A stretch of DNA of 64,000 nucleotides, from assembly GCA_032191485.1 (NCBI GenBank), contig JAVDOI010000007.1:13977680-14041679 (forward strand), read 5' to 3'. The notes under the pieces were generated by a model. The model made no database searches. It had not been told where the DNA came from and saw only the letters and a list, made by a program, of their open reading frames with translations. Within the stretch, counting starts at the first letter, position 1. Every line of letters starts with the position of its first letter. This document shows positions 24,781 to 38,964 of the stretch, in pieces. The position numbers were made by a program, and so were the translations under genes. The DNA comes from Leptoclinus maculatus. Its lineage: Eukaryota; Chordata; Actinopteri; Perciformes; Stichaeidae.

Positions 24781-27700
24781 GGGGTTAAAACGCTTTTCAC
24801 TGAGCCACCACACATAGAAACTGCAAAAGTCTAAAGTGACACCTGATCTGGTGGACTGCAGTTCACTCTCTGAGCAACTTGTTTTGTTTCACTTTAAGAA
24901 ATGACCAACTTTACTAATCTCTTTTCTGTTAAATGGTTATAGATACAGTTTACGGGATTCTGGCTTTGGTTTATACTAGACAAACTTATTTCACAGTCTC
25001 CTTTATACATCTACTGTACCTTCCGGCTGGAGTCTAACTTGTACTGTGCATCTGCGCCCAGTTTTGACAAAACACGTCAACAAACACAAAGTTATTCGTC
25101 AAATAAATAGGGGCTGACGGGCGATCTGTCAGACCATCAGACTTTGGTCATCACCTGTGATTGGTCTGCCACAAGATTTAATAGAATCCTAGTTTACTTG
25201 GCGTTGGGAGAATTGCAATTTGAAACCTCGTGAAATGAGATGAAGGGAAAACTGTTCAAAATGGGAGCCAGCTGACGGCTTGTCATTAGACAATCAAACA
25301 GGTGCCAAAGAACACTGACACTATTAAAAAAGTTGAATCCAAAACTTTCTACAAAGATGACTAATACAGTTTTTCTACACTCATTACAGTACACAGCTTC
25401 AGGGATCCTAACAGCCGACTGACCGCCACGATGAATTCAGGTAAACGCATGCTTATATCGGCACCGGGCCTAGCCTCAAGGAACAGCTCCGGGTAGTGAG
25501 GTGATGTTGCCGTTGTATTGCAGGACTTGTGACGCACAATGTTGCAAAGAGACTGTATACAACCATTATCAAAGGAAAGGCTGTAAAATGGAGCACATGT
25601 GAACAGGCATCTTTTTTTAGAGACAATAAAGTTGTTTGACTGTGGGGGTAATACTTCGACTAACCCGTCGACATCACAAACACATGTGCATATTGGTTTA
25701 ACTGACAGAGAACCAGATGAACCTGAATGAATAACCTGGGAGGCTAAGTATGCCGGTATCTCTGAGCTGGACGGGAAAAGTATACTTGCAGAGCATCTAC
25801 AACATACACATGACATGGATACCATGTCACATTTTCATTATTAAACTGACATTCAACTCTTAATTCCTCAGAATATAAGGTGACTACAAATAAATGCAGC
25901 CATAATTTAAGTTTCGACAACGAAAGCTGATGCCTGGTTTGCCAGCCTGCCAACCACTTTCAAACGTTAGTGTTGAGCACTAATGACCCTTTGTATTACC
26001 TGTACTTTATCACTCAGTCAAGTCAGAAGGAACAACAAGAGGACGTTTCTCGTGTGCATCCTCCCATCATGCTTGGCTTACGTGGCACATGGGCCTCAGA
26101 ACTTGGAACCCTGAAGAAGCCTGAAAAGCTGTTTTGCTTTAAGCTTATGATCCCAGTGAGCAATGCTCATTGGAATATTAAATGGCGGGCCATCTTGAGA
26201 CACGGTATCCACTTCTACATCGATGGTACAGGCAGACTGTAATAGGCAATCACAATGCCTGCATGATCAGACTGATTATATAGAATTACTGAATGCTACT
26301 GAGGAGAACTAATTACTATTATTATTATATAACACTGAGGTTACTCAACCTCCTATCTCACCTTAAGGCTCACACATACTCCCAGACACGAGCAAAACAG
26401 GTTTGAGGAATAATCATTTCCTTGAGTCAAACATTTGGACTTCTTGGATTTAACTGTATTGAAAAGGACAGTCCCTCGAGGTGTAGCTTCTCATTTTACT
26501 TGAGCTATGATTGATTCAGCCTCCTGAATACTTGAGCAGCATAAACAAATGGTCCTATCGGCAGTGACTGAAGTGTGCGTATACTAAGAGAAAAAAATTA
26601 AGCACATCAATTTCATTGCATGCTCCAGCTGCTGTGGGAGTTGTTGTGAGCTGTTTATGGGCCCCCATGGGAGGGCAGGGGGAGAGACCTCTGTATCAAA
26701 ACAATTCCACAGCTGGCAGGAGGTGTGACATAAAGAACAAGGTTCTTACCCTTCCCCTGTGAGTCCCGCTGACAGCCAAACCCACCCTCACCCCCCGCTG
26801 CAAACAAACGCACACACTTACATGTTAAACCTAGCCCTCGCAATCTCACCTCTCCCCTGCTTCCTACTGCTTATCTCTCAGAGGGGAACGAGGGAGCATG
26901 ACAAATGAATGGCTGCCGTATGGAAATGGTAGGTTACTAAGAAGAGGAAAGCTATTGGTGTGGAAAATCAATTTTTTTGCCAAGTCGCAGACATATCGCC
27001 TCTATTGGGTGGAGTAGCCCACATTAGCCTGTCTTCTCATGCAAAGCTGAATGTGGAGGTATGGGGAGAAGGATGGAGGGATACCGGGATGAGAGGATGG
27101 ATTAGAATTGTGACCGGGAAGTGGAGAGAAGAAGAACTGGGAAGGAGAGGAGGGCCCCAATGAAGGGAGATGAATAAATAATTCAGGTCATGTGTGCCCT
27201 ATACGTCCAATTCCTCATATGCATATATGTAAAATCAGCGTCCCCTATGGACCACACGTTTCTGCTGACTTTTGTTCTCTCCATCATCTCCCTGCAGTTC
27301 ACCAGGGAATATATCTGCACAAGCCCCCCGTGGACTACGTTAGTCCCCCAAAAACATCACCTAATGGTTTGACACATGCACACTCTATTCCACTGCCCTT
27401 CACTGCCAACCTGGCATCTCCAGGCCCTCGTGGTACTTCACAGGGGCCGTACTGAGTACAGTGCTGGAATGAGCTGGTACCCCAGGCGCTACACTGTGGT
27501 CTTGCTCTCCAGGGTACAATTATCTATTATGTGCAGGGCTCAGTATGGAATATCTTTTTTTGATGTTATTCTCTGCGGGCATTGAAAGATGTGGTTGATC
27601 TCATAGTGCCCAGGATTATCTGGAACAAAGCTGCGTGACGCGTAGAGACACATCAAAGCCTCGTAACACGGGGTCAAGATAAATGTAGAGCCCATAGGGT

Positions 27701-28249
27701 CCTGAATGTATGGTTGTTGGTTGACCATCTGCAGGCGACTCAGGTGATGTGATTTACCTGCTACACGGACTTCTCACCGTAGAAAATGCAGTTTCTTTCG
27801 AGAGGAAATTAACTGAAGAGCTATTGCAGGAGTTCCATGAGTTATGTGCTGACACATAATTCACTATCTGCCACATAAATAATAAACTGTGTCACATATT
27901 CTTGGAGTTGTTCAACAGGGGTCGAGCTGGACAAGTAAAATCCTTCATCAGTGACAAAACAATTAATAAATTATTGCAATAAAGTAGCATGCTTTGAAGA
28001 AGGCATAATGGTATGCAAAAACATAAAATTGAGATGCAAACCTTTTATCGTCAACTGGGAGCCCTCGTGTACGTTTTCCTTTGTCAGACTTTAATGAGGT
28101 AAACTGAGAGTAAGAGGTCTGTCTTCATCTACTAACAGCACAAGCACAAACGTGCACTAAAAGCGAGCATGGCCGACTATGAAAAGAAAGCAAGGAGAAG
28201 CTCGGATAACGAGACACACAAAGGGAGAGTGGCTTCCTTCTCTATCACT

Positions 28250-28284
28250 AATAGTTGTTTGCTGCTATATTAATGCTCTGAATG
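28250..28284. repeat. Partial copy of the 16.5-kb stem element
   Basis: About 34 bases ending TATTAATGCTCTGAATG match 16611-16645 with one difference. The opposite end is not visible, so this is a fragment. Confidence 0.6.
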
Positions 28285-31200
28285 TTGGTCCCTAACAAAT
28301 TGAAAGCATGAACAACTATTTTTTTTTTTTAATTTAAGTCGCCCAATTAATTTAATTCTGCTTTTAATTGCATTCAACACATGATTTAGAATGACATGTT
28401 TGCAATTTTCAGGCATTTCATCACAAGAAATGGCCTAGATGGCAAATACATAAAAAAAGACAGATAAGGGGGGGGGGCAATTATTAACCTAGCATGCATT
28501 AAATAAAACAATGAAAAAGTCCTCACAAAAGGGAATTGTACAGTAGTTGTATCCAGATTTCCTGCTATTTCTCAACCTCAATTATTAATAAAACATTGTT
28601 TTGCATGTGTGACATAAGCGTTTCATCATCTATCACCTGCAACAATTCATGAAACATTCAAAACGTATTACTTTATGTAATAGGACTGTTGTTGTTGTAC
28701 CTTTGTTAAATCCTTTGACGCAAGTATTCTATTTAACTGAGAAGGGGAGAAAGTAACTTCAGGCAACAAAAGAACCACATAACTTACAAACACTGCAGAT
28801 GCCTCTTACATCCTGATGGTAAATACCGTTTTCACGAGATGAGTCTGTTCTGGTTACTACTCTGTTTTCTGTAACTGTGACGGAATCCAGTCACCTTTTT
28901 TTTGTATCCTAATTACGAAACACCGTTCCATGTAATTCATTACAACGTTATGGGTTGAATTCATTAAATCACATGGTACAGCAGTGGTTGTTGGAGCCAC
29001 ACCTGGAAGAAATCTGCAGGTTTCTAGTTTTAAACCTCAGTGATCACCGCTACATCTGCTGCCACGCTAGTGTTGAGTAAATGACATGATTTCAACTCTT
29101 CATCTAAACTACATGGGGGATGTTCTGGGACTCTTGTTCTTCTCAATATCAGTAATGTTTGCTCATTTGTAAAACACAAAAAAAGTTGTAAGATATCTAT
29201 ATATTGTTTATGTGGCTGAGACAAACTCGTATTCGGTAGTTCCCTCTCAATACTTGGCAAATCTTCCGGCAGATTTCCAAGGTCCAACAGGTTCTTATTC
29301 ATCTTAAACTGGTATTAAACTAGATCAAATCCATGCTGTGTGTGTCTGCTTCTTCCAGTATACTGTGTGCCTGGGGTTTGACTCACAGATCCAACATCAA
29401 ATCATGACTGAAGAAGATTGAGAGCTAAAACGTTTCTTCCCTTCAGTTAGGCAACACAATCCCAATTGTATTTGACTGCTGTAAGACACACCATCTATAC
29501 TTCAGTCATTAGATGTTTTCATATGACACGGCTCTTAAGATTTATAACAGGAGGGAGCTTAAGAACTCATCACCGCAACCTAAACAGGAAACAACACACT
29601 GCTTCACTGGGCTTTAAGATTGGCTTGTTTTGCAGATTCCCAGTTTCACAATTGAGCTCGGTTAAAAGCTCCACTGAGAAGGAAACGAGAACTGCAGCAG
29701 CATGTGGAATAGGATTACTTCATTTGACGGGCTGATTGTGAAGTATTAATTGATGGCTCCAGTTATTAAACCTGCAATAGTATCTCCTTATTTCCCTCTA
29801 GTTCATTGCCAAAAAACATAACACAGAGTTGACATATCTAAGAGGAAAAATGCATTACATTATATAAAACGGTACAATGTAAGTCAGCCGTGCAGATGAC
29901 ACTGAGGTCTACGTTGCTACAACCTGAATACAAAAAAATTGCATTGTGAAAAAAAACAAACATCAAATGTATCTCTAACTGTGTCAGATAAAAGGCTGTG
30001 TTGTCCTTGTAAGGGTTCAATGATGGAAGCGTTCACCATGTTTAATCATCACAGTAGAATAATGCTTAAATATAACAGCAACAAACATAACACTTCAATA
30101 TGGAGTGACTTCAACTGTATGACCCAGTGATTATTTGGAGGGTTACATTTAGCATGGTCCTTTTTTTAGAAATCATTAAAGCGTACAATAAAGCAAAGGC
30201 TTCTCTTGTCAGCAAGCAAAAGCATTAGAAGACGGCTTCTAATCACATCCGCTCTAATGACACCACCTATTTGTTCTGGTGCTGGAGAGAATCCCTGGAT
30301 TGTTCTCTTAGAAATAATATTCAGTTCAAAAAGAACTCACATCAGAATATGTTTTTGAAAGAAAAGGGAATTGTTTACTGAAAATCATATAAACGCTCAT
30401 CAGGGAGGGGGGGGGGGGGCTGCAGGGTTTTGGAAGTATGGTGGTTTAAAAACTGAGCTTGCTTGATTAAAAAGCATTGATTTCTCTGATCTAAACACCT
30501 GGACATGAATCTCAACGAATGCAAACGTTTAAATAAAAAGGGAAATTGAGTCAAGGGAAATTCACACTACTGTTCTCCCTCACCCGCTGTATTCTCTGAA
30601 TTTCCCTTTTTTTGAGGCTTCTTGCTTTTCTTTCCTGCTAAAATGTTTTTAAAATAGTAGGTGTTTGTGTTGTTCCAAAGAACACAATACCTCTGTGGTA
30701 ATGACAATGTTTGAATTGGATCAAGTCAACTTTTTGTTTGTGCTGAACAGCACAGGGACACAATGCTAATGATGGGCACAGTGGGCAGTATCTGCTCTTC
30801 TTCTCTCATCTCCATCAGCTTCTCTATTACTATTTATCTCTGTCTCATCTTGTCACATATCTCTTTCATCCCAGAGCTTGAGCTCCGATTGTCAAGAGTC
30901 TTTTCATTTTCATGTGTCTCCGTGAAGAAAGTAAACACTAGGTCAAATGATATTTATATGCTAATGTGCCAGCCTTTGCTAGAATAATCTTGAAAAGAAA
31001 AAAAACAAACATACAAGGCTACCTCACTGTAATGGTGTGACTTGACAAAAGGAAGAAACCTATGAGCTAATTGAGACATGTTGGTTTAATAACTCACATT
31101 CCCAAATGTCCCCACTCAAGTGAATCCACGCGCACTTCAATTATTCAATTCATAATCAATTAATAACGTGCACGCAAACAAACAAATGGCTCAGCGAAGG

Positions 31201-32623
31201 TAAGCCACGCATGACGGGTAGACGTGACGGTCAAAAATGTGACATCTTCCTGTAAACAACACACCTGCTCTGTGAACACTGATCCACCTATTTGTACCAC
31301 CCACAGTACAAAAATGGTCCCAACACTCATTTTAAGATGAATTTCAATCCAAAATGAATTGAAAGAAAGGCATTTCAATTGTGGATGGCATTAAACTAGA
31401 AGCAGTAAAAGTATCTAGTTACCTGAATCAGATGGTGGTGATCAGATAAGCAACTTGGTCATTTTGGCTTTGTACAATATATTTTACTGCACCAAATGTA
31501 AGTTATTTTTAGTCACTTATTTAAAGGCATTATTATTATATACATCTTGGGAAAGAACACAGAGGTCCAGACCTCATAGATCTCTGGTGGGTATGGCGAT
31601 CATCATCACTCAACAACAACAACCGCAAGTTATGGCTGTCCTTCCACGAGCCTGGTCATGAGCCCTGTCAGCGGCATGCACTCTGATCTGGGACAGCAAG
31701 TCAGTCACTGTCAGATCGAGATAAAGAGTAAAGTATCCCCTGCATAGATTAGTCCTTGGCCATTATGTATTAGCCCTCAGCAGCAGTCAGGAGAACAGTA
31801 TGCTAGGCTACAGCCGCTGCCCTTTTTGTTGAAGCAGGAGCGTCGCAGCGGTAGTCTGCTTCAGACCTTTTGACGGATTGGCACAAGTGATGAACTGCTA
31901 GAAGATAATGGAGTTTGACTGAAGCTTAGCCTGCGCTGGTGGTGAGTGAAGGGGGCATAAACAACTCTGATGGAAATGTTCCTGTGTTTTTCTAGATCAG
32001 TGGGTTTGTAGCTCATCAGGATAACTGCATGGCGTGTCAAAGAGCTATAAACGCTACTTAAATCCCACTAAGCCAAAACTCATTTAAGTAAAATGATTAC
32101 GAGCTCTCATTATGGGGTATAATGAGGAAAAGATATATCTGGAATGCATAGTCTTTCTGTAAAACAATGCAAATGACTATGTTAACACGAGATCAGTGGA
32201 ATACAAGATGACTAAGTAAAGAGGAAGTTCTAAAGCATCTGCTTTATATAACAGTTGGCAATCACTTAAGGGACTCACTCGAAGCTCGTCTGTGATTTGA
32301 TAATCAAAGAATTTCTCTTCTCTTTTCACATTCTTTCATTCCTCTCACCATCTTTATATTTCCCCATGCATCGCCTATGGAGCTGTCTAACGTATGCAGC
32401 GGAACATCAGACCCTTCTTTTGTGGGGCTGAATGAGACCATTGTGGAAATTCACAAAGAGCGACCCAAGCTGCGACAGACCATAAAATACTGTTTTCTAA
32501 AGTGTTAAATAATGCACATATCCAATCTTTAGTCCTATACCTTGGGCAATTTTCTCTCTCTTGGCTGAGTTTTCTTTTTGTCATGAAATACTTCTTTATG
32601 ATAAAGGGCCATGTGTTTCTTAC

Positions 32624-32737
32624 CTTGCCAATTTTCCTGGGGAAGGGAGCTCTCTGGTTCTCAGTTACGACCATAGGAGGGATCAGCAGGGATCTCTTTG
32701 ATCTGAATGGCAGCGTCTGGCCGACGCCCAGGATACC
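32624..32737 (-). CDS. cdh13: cdh13-like exon B: propeptide end, furin site and start of EC1
   Basis: A 114-nt exon (38 codons, phase 0 at both ends). The acceptor TTTTGTGTTTTAG lies right of 32737 and the donor GTAAGA starts at 32623. It encodes GILGVGQTLPF, then the basic site RSKR, then SLLIPPMVVTENQRAPFP and RKIGK. RSKR is a proprotein-convertase site where the prodomain would be removed, leaving mature SLLIPP. In classical cadherins residue 2 is Trp, which swaps into the partner; here it is Leu, as expected for T-cadherin, which pairs through a different (X-dimer) interface. The Glu of TENQRAPFP is at the EC1 calcium-binding position. Lengths agree with the family: 15 residues from exon start through RSKR, against about 16 in mammals. 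Confidence 0.9.
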
Positions 32738-33021
32738 CTAAAACACAAAAGAAGAGAAACCATACTGTTAAACTTTGAAATAAGAGGCCACATTGTGGAG
32801 CGTTGTTGAAACCAACACTACCCAAAATGACTTGTTAGCATCGTGTTAGCCATTAGCCTCATCCCCACCGACGAGGTGCCGTATAATACAGAATACAAAG
32901 ATTGTGTTTGATTTATTCAGCCCGTGTGTTAAATAAGGACAAGGGAGAAAAGTAGAAAAAACAACAACAACAACAAAGCATTAAAGCAAGAGCAACCAAG
33001 ACGAAAAGAGATGGTTAAAAC

Positions 33022-34064
33022 CAGTGGCGGCTGGTGGAAAATGTTCTTGGTAGGGCTGTGCCACATCCAATCAATTTCAGCAAACATCCCAGAATGATTT
33101 AATGCAAACAAATTAAGGTATCAAACGCGCATTACTACTTTGCAGTTAAACATTTAACATTTATTCCAACACGAAAAAAAGCAGTAAATAACACTTTCAC
33201 AAACACGTCAGGACATCTTATTTTAGTCACCCTCACAGGGAGTTCAGTATAATATAATATATATAACATATAATAATATTCTGTATAATATAATAATATA
33301 TATATATATATCATATAATATTCTGTATAATATAATAATATATATATCATATAATATTCTGTATAATATAATAATATATATGTCATATTCTGTCCCCGTT
33401 GTTTTAAAAAGATAAATAAGTTATTATCATGACGTCATCCAGCTAGTCAAACCTGTCTGGTGTACAGCTAGTAGAGAAGCTTCATGTACTGCTTCTCTTT
33501 CCTGCTAGTCTGCTGTCTGATTGTGAGGTCAGGCTGATCTGGGATCAGCTCTTTCAGTAGTTTCTCCTCTCAGTTCTCCTCTCAAACGGGTCTTGGAGGA
33601 GTAGTGCTCGCGCTGGCGCTCTCCTGTAGAGACTTCTCCTGACGAGAACGCGCAGCTTGGGGCAGGAAAAAAACTGCCCCAAGCTGAATCTATTTGAGGA
33701 CGCTGATTGGCTGAATTGTATGTCACTCATTTATATCTTTACTCAGCATTGGCTAAACTGCTTTATAGACCCGCCTCTTTGGGGCAGTTTTTCCAGCGCC
33801 CCAGCCAGCTGAGACGTGCACACACAGAGAGGAAGAGCAGACAGGCAGAGAGGACAAGCAGGAAAAGCATATATTTACCGCAGATATCATATTTTACACA
33901 TATTACTGGGTGATTCCATGTTTCAAAAACACAAATATTGACAATTTGTATAGTTTATTTTTATTTTAAATTTTATTTTTATTTATATTTTTATTTTTAT
34001 TTTTATTTTTTGTAGCTCTAGGGGGGGCGGCGCCCTAGCGCCCTCTATGGACCAGCCGCCACTG
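33022..34064. mobile_element. Non-autonomous hAT-like element with perfect 8-bp target duplication
   Basis: A 1,043-bp element with ends CAGTGGCGGCTGGT and its exact inverse ACCAGCCGCCACTG. It is flanked on both sides by GTTAAAAC (33014-33021 and 34065-34072), a perfect 8-bp duplication that points to a hAT-type insertion. The interior carries an AT-rich tandem array (33247-33391), a GC-rich segment with an inverted CTTGGGGCAG/CTGCCCCAAG pair near 33656-33684, and an AT-rich TTTTTATTTT-like run at 33950-34010. There is no transposase coding. Perfect duplication and ends suggest a fairly recent insertion. Confidence 0.88.
33247..33391. repeat. AT-rich tandem array inside the hAT-like element
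   Basis: About three copies of a roughly 40-45 bp unit built on CATATAATATTCTGTATAAT followed by a variable (AT)n run. The copies are nearly identical, so array length is likely variable between individuals. Confidence 0.85.
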
Positions 34065-36410
34065 GTTAAAACTGAAGAAATGAGAGACGACAAGGTGTTG
34101 GCAGAGCAGTTGTGTTGTTCATGCAGAAGGAGTCAATCCGAAAATGTAATTTTTGCTCAGAGCACAATAGCACAATATAATTTCATCTTCCACCCTCCCG
34201 CTGTTGTCAACAAAAGACGTGGTTGTTGCTGTATAACATAGCGAGAGATTTCTCCCACTCGGCCTCACTTTCACATCACTGATACACTCCGGGCCCCTCT
34301 GCTTGGATGGTGATGAAAATAATGTCTGTCACTGACACTATAAGCCGGCTGTTAACATGGAGGTGATGACCCACGGGGGAGGGCAGGCTGTCCACCAGTC
34401 TGCACACCTGGACACGAGCCGAGGGGAGACCACAAACACACACACACACAAAATGCCCGGCCTTGCCCATACAGATATGTCCATAAAACATGCTTATGAC
34501 ACACGTATTGTGATTAATATTAACATGAATTTCAATTAAAAAAAGAGAAACATTTTGCCTCACATTCTCTAAGTTGTGTTTCATTGCCCTTTGTTCTGCT
34601 CTATTTATGTCTTTTACCATCTACTATTACTCCTGATCTCCCCAAAATAATCGGGTCAGAAGAAAAGCCATTAACGGCATAGAGAGCTAATCTGCCACCC
34701 GCTACCAAACAGGTCACACAATCACAGAGACTTGTATCTGCTAGTGTCCAGTTATGTCTCTTACAAGGATGAAGCATGAGTGAAGAGAATGGTACATGCA
34801 CATTATAATAAATACCTTCTACAATATAGAGACTACAGCAGATAATACCCGATAACAGTTTGCCTCTGATTTGGTAAAACATATTTATTGTAAACACGCA
34901 GTAAAAAAGAAGCACCAACAGTGGGAGACGTTAGGGTGTCAAATGTGTATCATTAGTGACATGTGTCTTGTCTTCTATCACTTTTCTTCTAATGCTTGTA
35001 CTCCAATAAAAACACCACATTAATAGTAAGAATGTCATTTCTCTGGTTTACACACTCCTCACTGATATCACAAGGTTTCTTGTAGAGCCTCCATCCCTCA
35101 GTTCACCCAATACAAGAGCATTATATTTGTTATGATTGATCAGGGGATGGTAATCATCTTTCAAACTGAAATCCAAATTGCATGCCTTGATTTTATTTGT
35201 GGTACAGCAAACCCAAACGACAGAAATTTATATTTCACACCTTTTCATTTTGGCCGCTCTTGGTCCTGGAAGTAAAAGTTCCATTCATTTGTCTTATACT
35301 ACAGTATTAAGGGACTCGTGGCTGGAGCACTTCTACGGCTTGTATCGGCATGAAACTCCTCCTGTTGCTACATCCTCAGGACAAAACATCATGAACTGCT
35401 TTAAAAAGATATCAATTCTTTGATTTAAAAAAAAGCAAAAAAACAAACTTGGATGAAGAACAAACTGAAATGGGAATAAAAAAAAGGGGAAAAACACTTC
35501 CAGAACCAGCAGCCCCCCCCACTTTACAACTCTATGAGCAGAAGTTGTTTCACAAAGCTAATCAAACCTTTGCATGAGGTCACACTTCACAAACAGCCAG
35601 ACAGCTGCCTGCTACACAACACAAGAGACACCCAATTTGAACAACAACCCACATTGTTTTTCCTGTCTTTTAAATAAGTCTCCTTCTTATTTAACTAGCA
35701 AACATGGACATGCGTTCATTGCAGTGTTTTTTGGTTTGCTGCACTAGCAACAAATCCACCAGGGAAACTGCATGACTAACTTCAGTTTGCATGATAGTTG
35801 GGTAATTAGCTTGCTACTTACCCTAGTTAGCTAACGAAAGCTTAGACGAGCTTTATTTAATGTCATTTCAGTCAGTTCAGATTCTCATCACCACCGCTAA
35901 CAATACACTTTCTTCCCATGACTTGTAAGCTTTAGTTTTCTGACAGTTTGTTTACTCTCTCTTTTACCTGCCAGAGCTCAGACATTGAAATGATCCTCCA
36001 GAGGCGTCAAAAGGAGCATTATTCAAATTTTCTGAGATACTTTTTTTTTTCTTCCTTGATTTTTGACAGCAAAATGGACGACTAAATGGGATTTCAGTGG
36101 GACTTTAACAGTGAACATTCTTAACACTAATCTGATCTGCCCGATGCAACCACAGTCCATTGTCCACACAAAGGCAGTCCCTGCCTAAATATTGAGCAAA
36201 ATGACAGAACAATGAGAGTGAAAGAAGCAACACAGCAACAAGCCTAGTCGTTGAGCCCCGGTTACAATCATTACACACTTTCAAAAATACCGACCGGAGG
36301 TTTTTGTGGTTTCATTTGCAATGCAAATAGTCTCCTTTGTCCTTCATCTTTTATAGCCTACTGTACAATCCTTTATTGACAACGTGCACTGCACACAGCC
36401 GTGGTTGTGT

Positions 36411-36434
36411 GTATGTGTGTGTGTGTGTGTGTGC
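36411..36434. repeat. (GT)n microsatellite
   Basis: A GT run with one A interruption near its start. Confidence 0.9.
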
Positions 36435-37728
36435 AGACTGTTTGCATGTTTACTGTTCACACTCCTGTTCTTGGCTGACAGAGACTCTGGCACCACTCTC
36501 ACCCCTGTCACAATGACGGGAAGAGAACAGGTAAAAGGGAAAAACGGGGCCGTTTGTTTACAGCACGGTGCCGACAGTCGGACAGAGAGGGCAGCAGCAA
36601 ACACACACACACACCACAGACCCCCCCCCCACCCACCTACAAAGGTCAGAGGGAACACAACAACAACACAGCAATCATAAACATAACCCGACCAGAACAA
36701 ACCAAAGACACACACAGCAGTCTCTGAAATGACCACTCTTATCAAACCCACTGAGGGATGACCTTCCAAATGTCCGAATCTAAAATTGGAGCTGAAGCGG
36801 TTAAACAGAAAACGGCACCAAAGTGTGAGAGATTATGAGATCTATTTGTGTCTAAAGAGCACAGGCAGTGGTGTGTGTACATGTATGTGACCTGAGCTGA
36901 TGGACCTTTAAGCACTGCCTGTAAAAAAGCCCGGCCTGAGTCTGAAGCCCAGGGATGAGCGAACCAATCCCATCATGCACAGGTCTCAGCTGTGGGATAT
37001 TTGTAACGGTGGGGAGGAAGAGCTGGGAGGCAAACAGGTACCGTGAGGTATTTTAAGGGGCTGAATGTGGGGACTGGTGACAGGGGTTAGGGCTGAGATA
37101 GATCATGCTGTCAAATCCACGTCTTCACTGAGCTGAGATACAGTGGATAAGGAGAGGGAGTGATGGCGCTTAAAAAAACCTATCATTGTTCTGCAGGTGG
37201 CTCAGGACGGCGAGACGCGCTGGCAAACGTGTCCAGCTGGCCGCCAGGACGGCTCGCCACTGGGGTTTACTGGATAAGATAACTTTGCAGCCTTATTTTG
37301 CATCCTCTCACCTTTTCTACCTGCCACTTTGCAGCTCTCCCTCGTTCTGTTCTCCCACTTAGCAATAGCCGTTCTTCACACTTTCTCTCTCTCTCTCTCT
37401 GCAGTCTGCTTCTGTGATGAATAGCGTTCGTACAGCTCGGTGACACCCCGGAAGAGAAGGAAGCCATGAATCTTTAATGTGTCCTGTTCATAAATTACTG
37501 CCGCACCATCAACCCTGATCCACCCTTGATACATTTGCTTCTCTCTCTGTCTCTGTCTGTCAAATGATCATTAGGGCATCTGTGTGTACTGTGTTAAAAG
37601 TGTCGAGGCAAGAAAAGAAAAAAGTCTCTTTAAGAAGATTGGAATATCCTGGACGAGCCAAAAAAGGAGGGCACATGTGTTTGCAGTGTTTACCATGCAT
37701 ACATACTGTACTACAGCATATGTATGGT

Positions 37729-37754
37729 TGTGTGTGTGTGTGTGTGTGTGTGTG
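37729..37754. repeat. (GT)n microsatellite
   Basis: A 26-bp GT run. Confidence 0.95.
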
Positions 37755-38253
37755 AGGGAGAGAAAGACAGAGCCTTTGTCATTGTCACCCGAGCGCACAG
37801 TTGCTGTGGCAGTAAAGTCACGTCCTTGTCCATTCTGCCATTTTCACTCTCAATGCTATATTGAGAAGGGTCATTACTCATTCCTGACAATGTGTTGGAG
37901 ATCTGGTGAGAAATGGACAATATCAAGGCCAGCATCAGCCAGTGGTGACGGGGATGCACCGCGAAGTGGAGTAAACTCTCGGATATGTCATGCAATCCGT
38001 CGGTTGAGCCAACTTATGTTAGTGTCTGCGGGTATGTATGTAAATAAAACAAACATGAATTCACTCACTCGCCTGAAGACACGTCCCTCAATCTGGGTGT
38101 TGACAGCACAATGCGTCACACTTTGTTGAAGTATAATCAACGGAGGATAAACACTCTTCATCTTAGTCGAGCAGAATGCAGCGAGACACTGATGACAAAT
38201 GCTTATTTCAAATATTCAATTAGCTGAATTAATTAATACTGCGCCAAAGTGAT

Positions 38254-38255
<2 letters not shown>

Positions 38256-38290
<35 letters not shown>
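38256..38290. repeat. (GT)n microsatellite
   Basis: A 35-bp GT run. Confidence 0.95.
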
Positions 38291-38292
<2 letters not shown>

Positions 38293-38964
38293 AATCACAC
38301 CTGCAGATAGTGGTGTCGAGTGTGGCGTGAAAATAATCCTGACATAACTGTCTCAAAACAAGCTAATTATAAAAATGAAGCCATGCAAAACTGCCCCTAT
38401 TATACGTACATTTAACCTAATTGCACAAACATTGAGCACAATAATGTTTAGTCCTATAAATTATCTTCATTACATGGTTCAGATGTTAGAGCACATTCGA
38501 GTGCTGCTATGCAATGTTCAAAGGCACTAAAGCAACCACTAAACCCCATCCGTGTTCTTATGGGGGGGAAAAAAATCGCTAATATTTCAGTTTGTGTGAA
38601 TTGTTTGAATTTTGACCACCGATCCACCGTGCTTTGGGTTTATATAGCGCTGTAGAGGGGCATGTCATCTGTATTTACAAAGCTCACTGATTCCAAAGCT
38701 TTTCACCCCACCGGTTAGCTGTTTCTAAAGTAATGTCTTTGTTATCCTCTGCTGACCTGAAAAAGTCATGTGACAATCATGTTTCCCTTTACTTCTGTCA
38801 CAGTCAGACTTTTCTCTCATCTGCAGCTGGTGCAGCACACCAGAGGGGGGAGGCTTTTAACTAAATCTAAGAGACCGGAGCATCATTTTCATGATCTCAT
38901 TCTAATTTTAGCTTCTCTACTTCACCTAATTTAAGGATTTATTAAAAAAAAAAAGTAAGAACAC

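Noticed and set aside
37584..38129. 181-codon plus-strand ORF
   Set aside because: It runs through a GT microsatellite and shows no domain; chance plus repeat.
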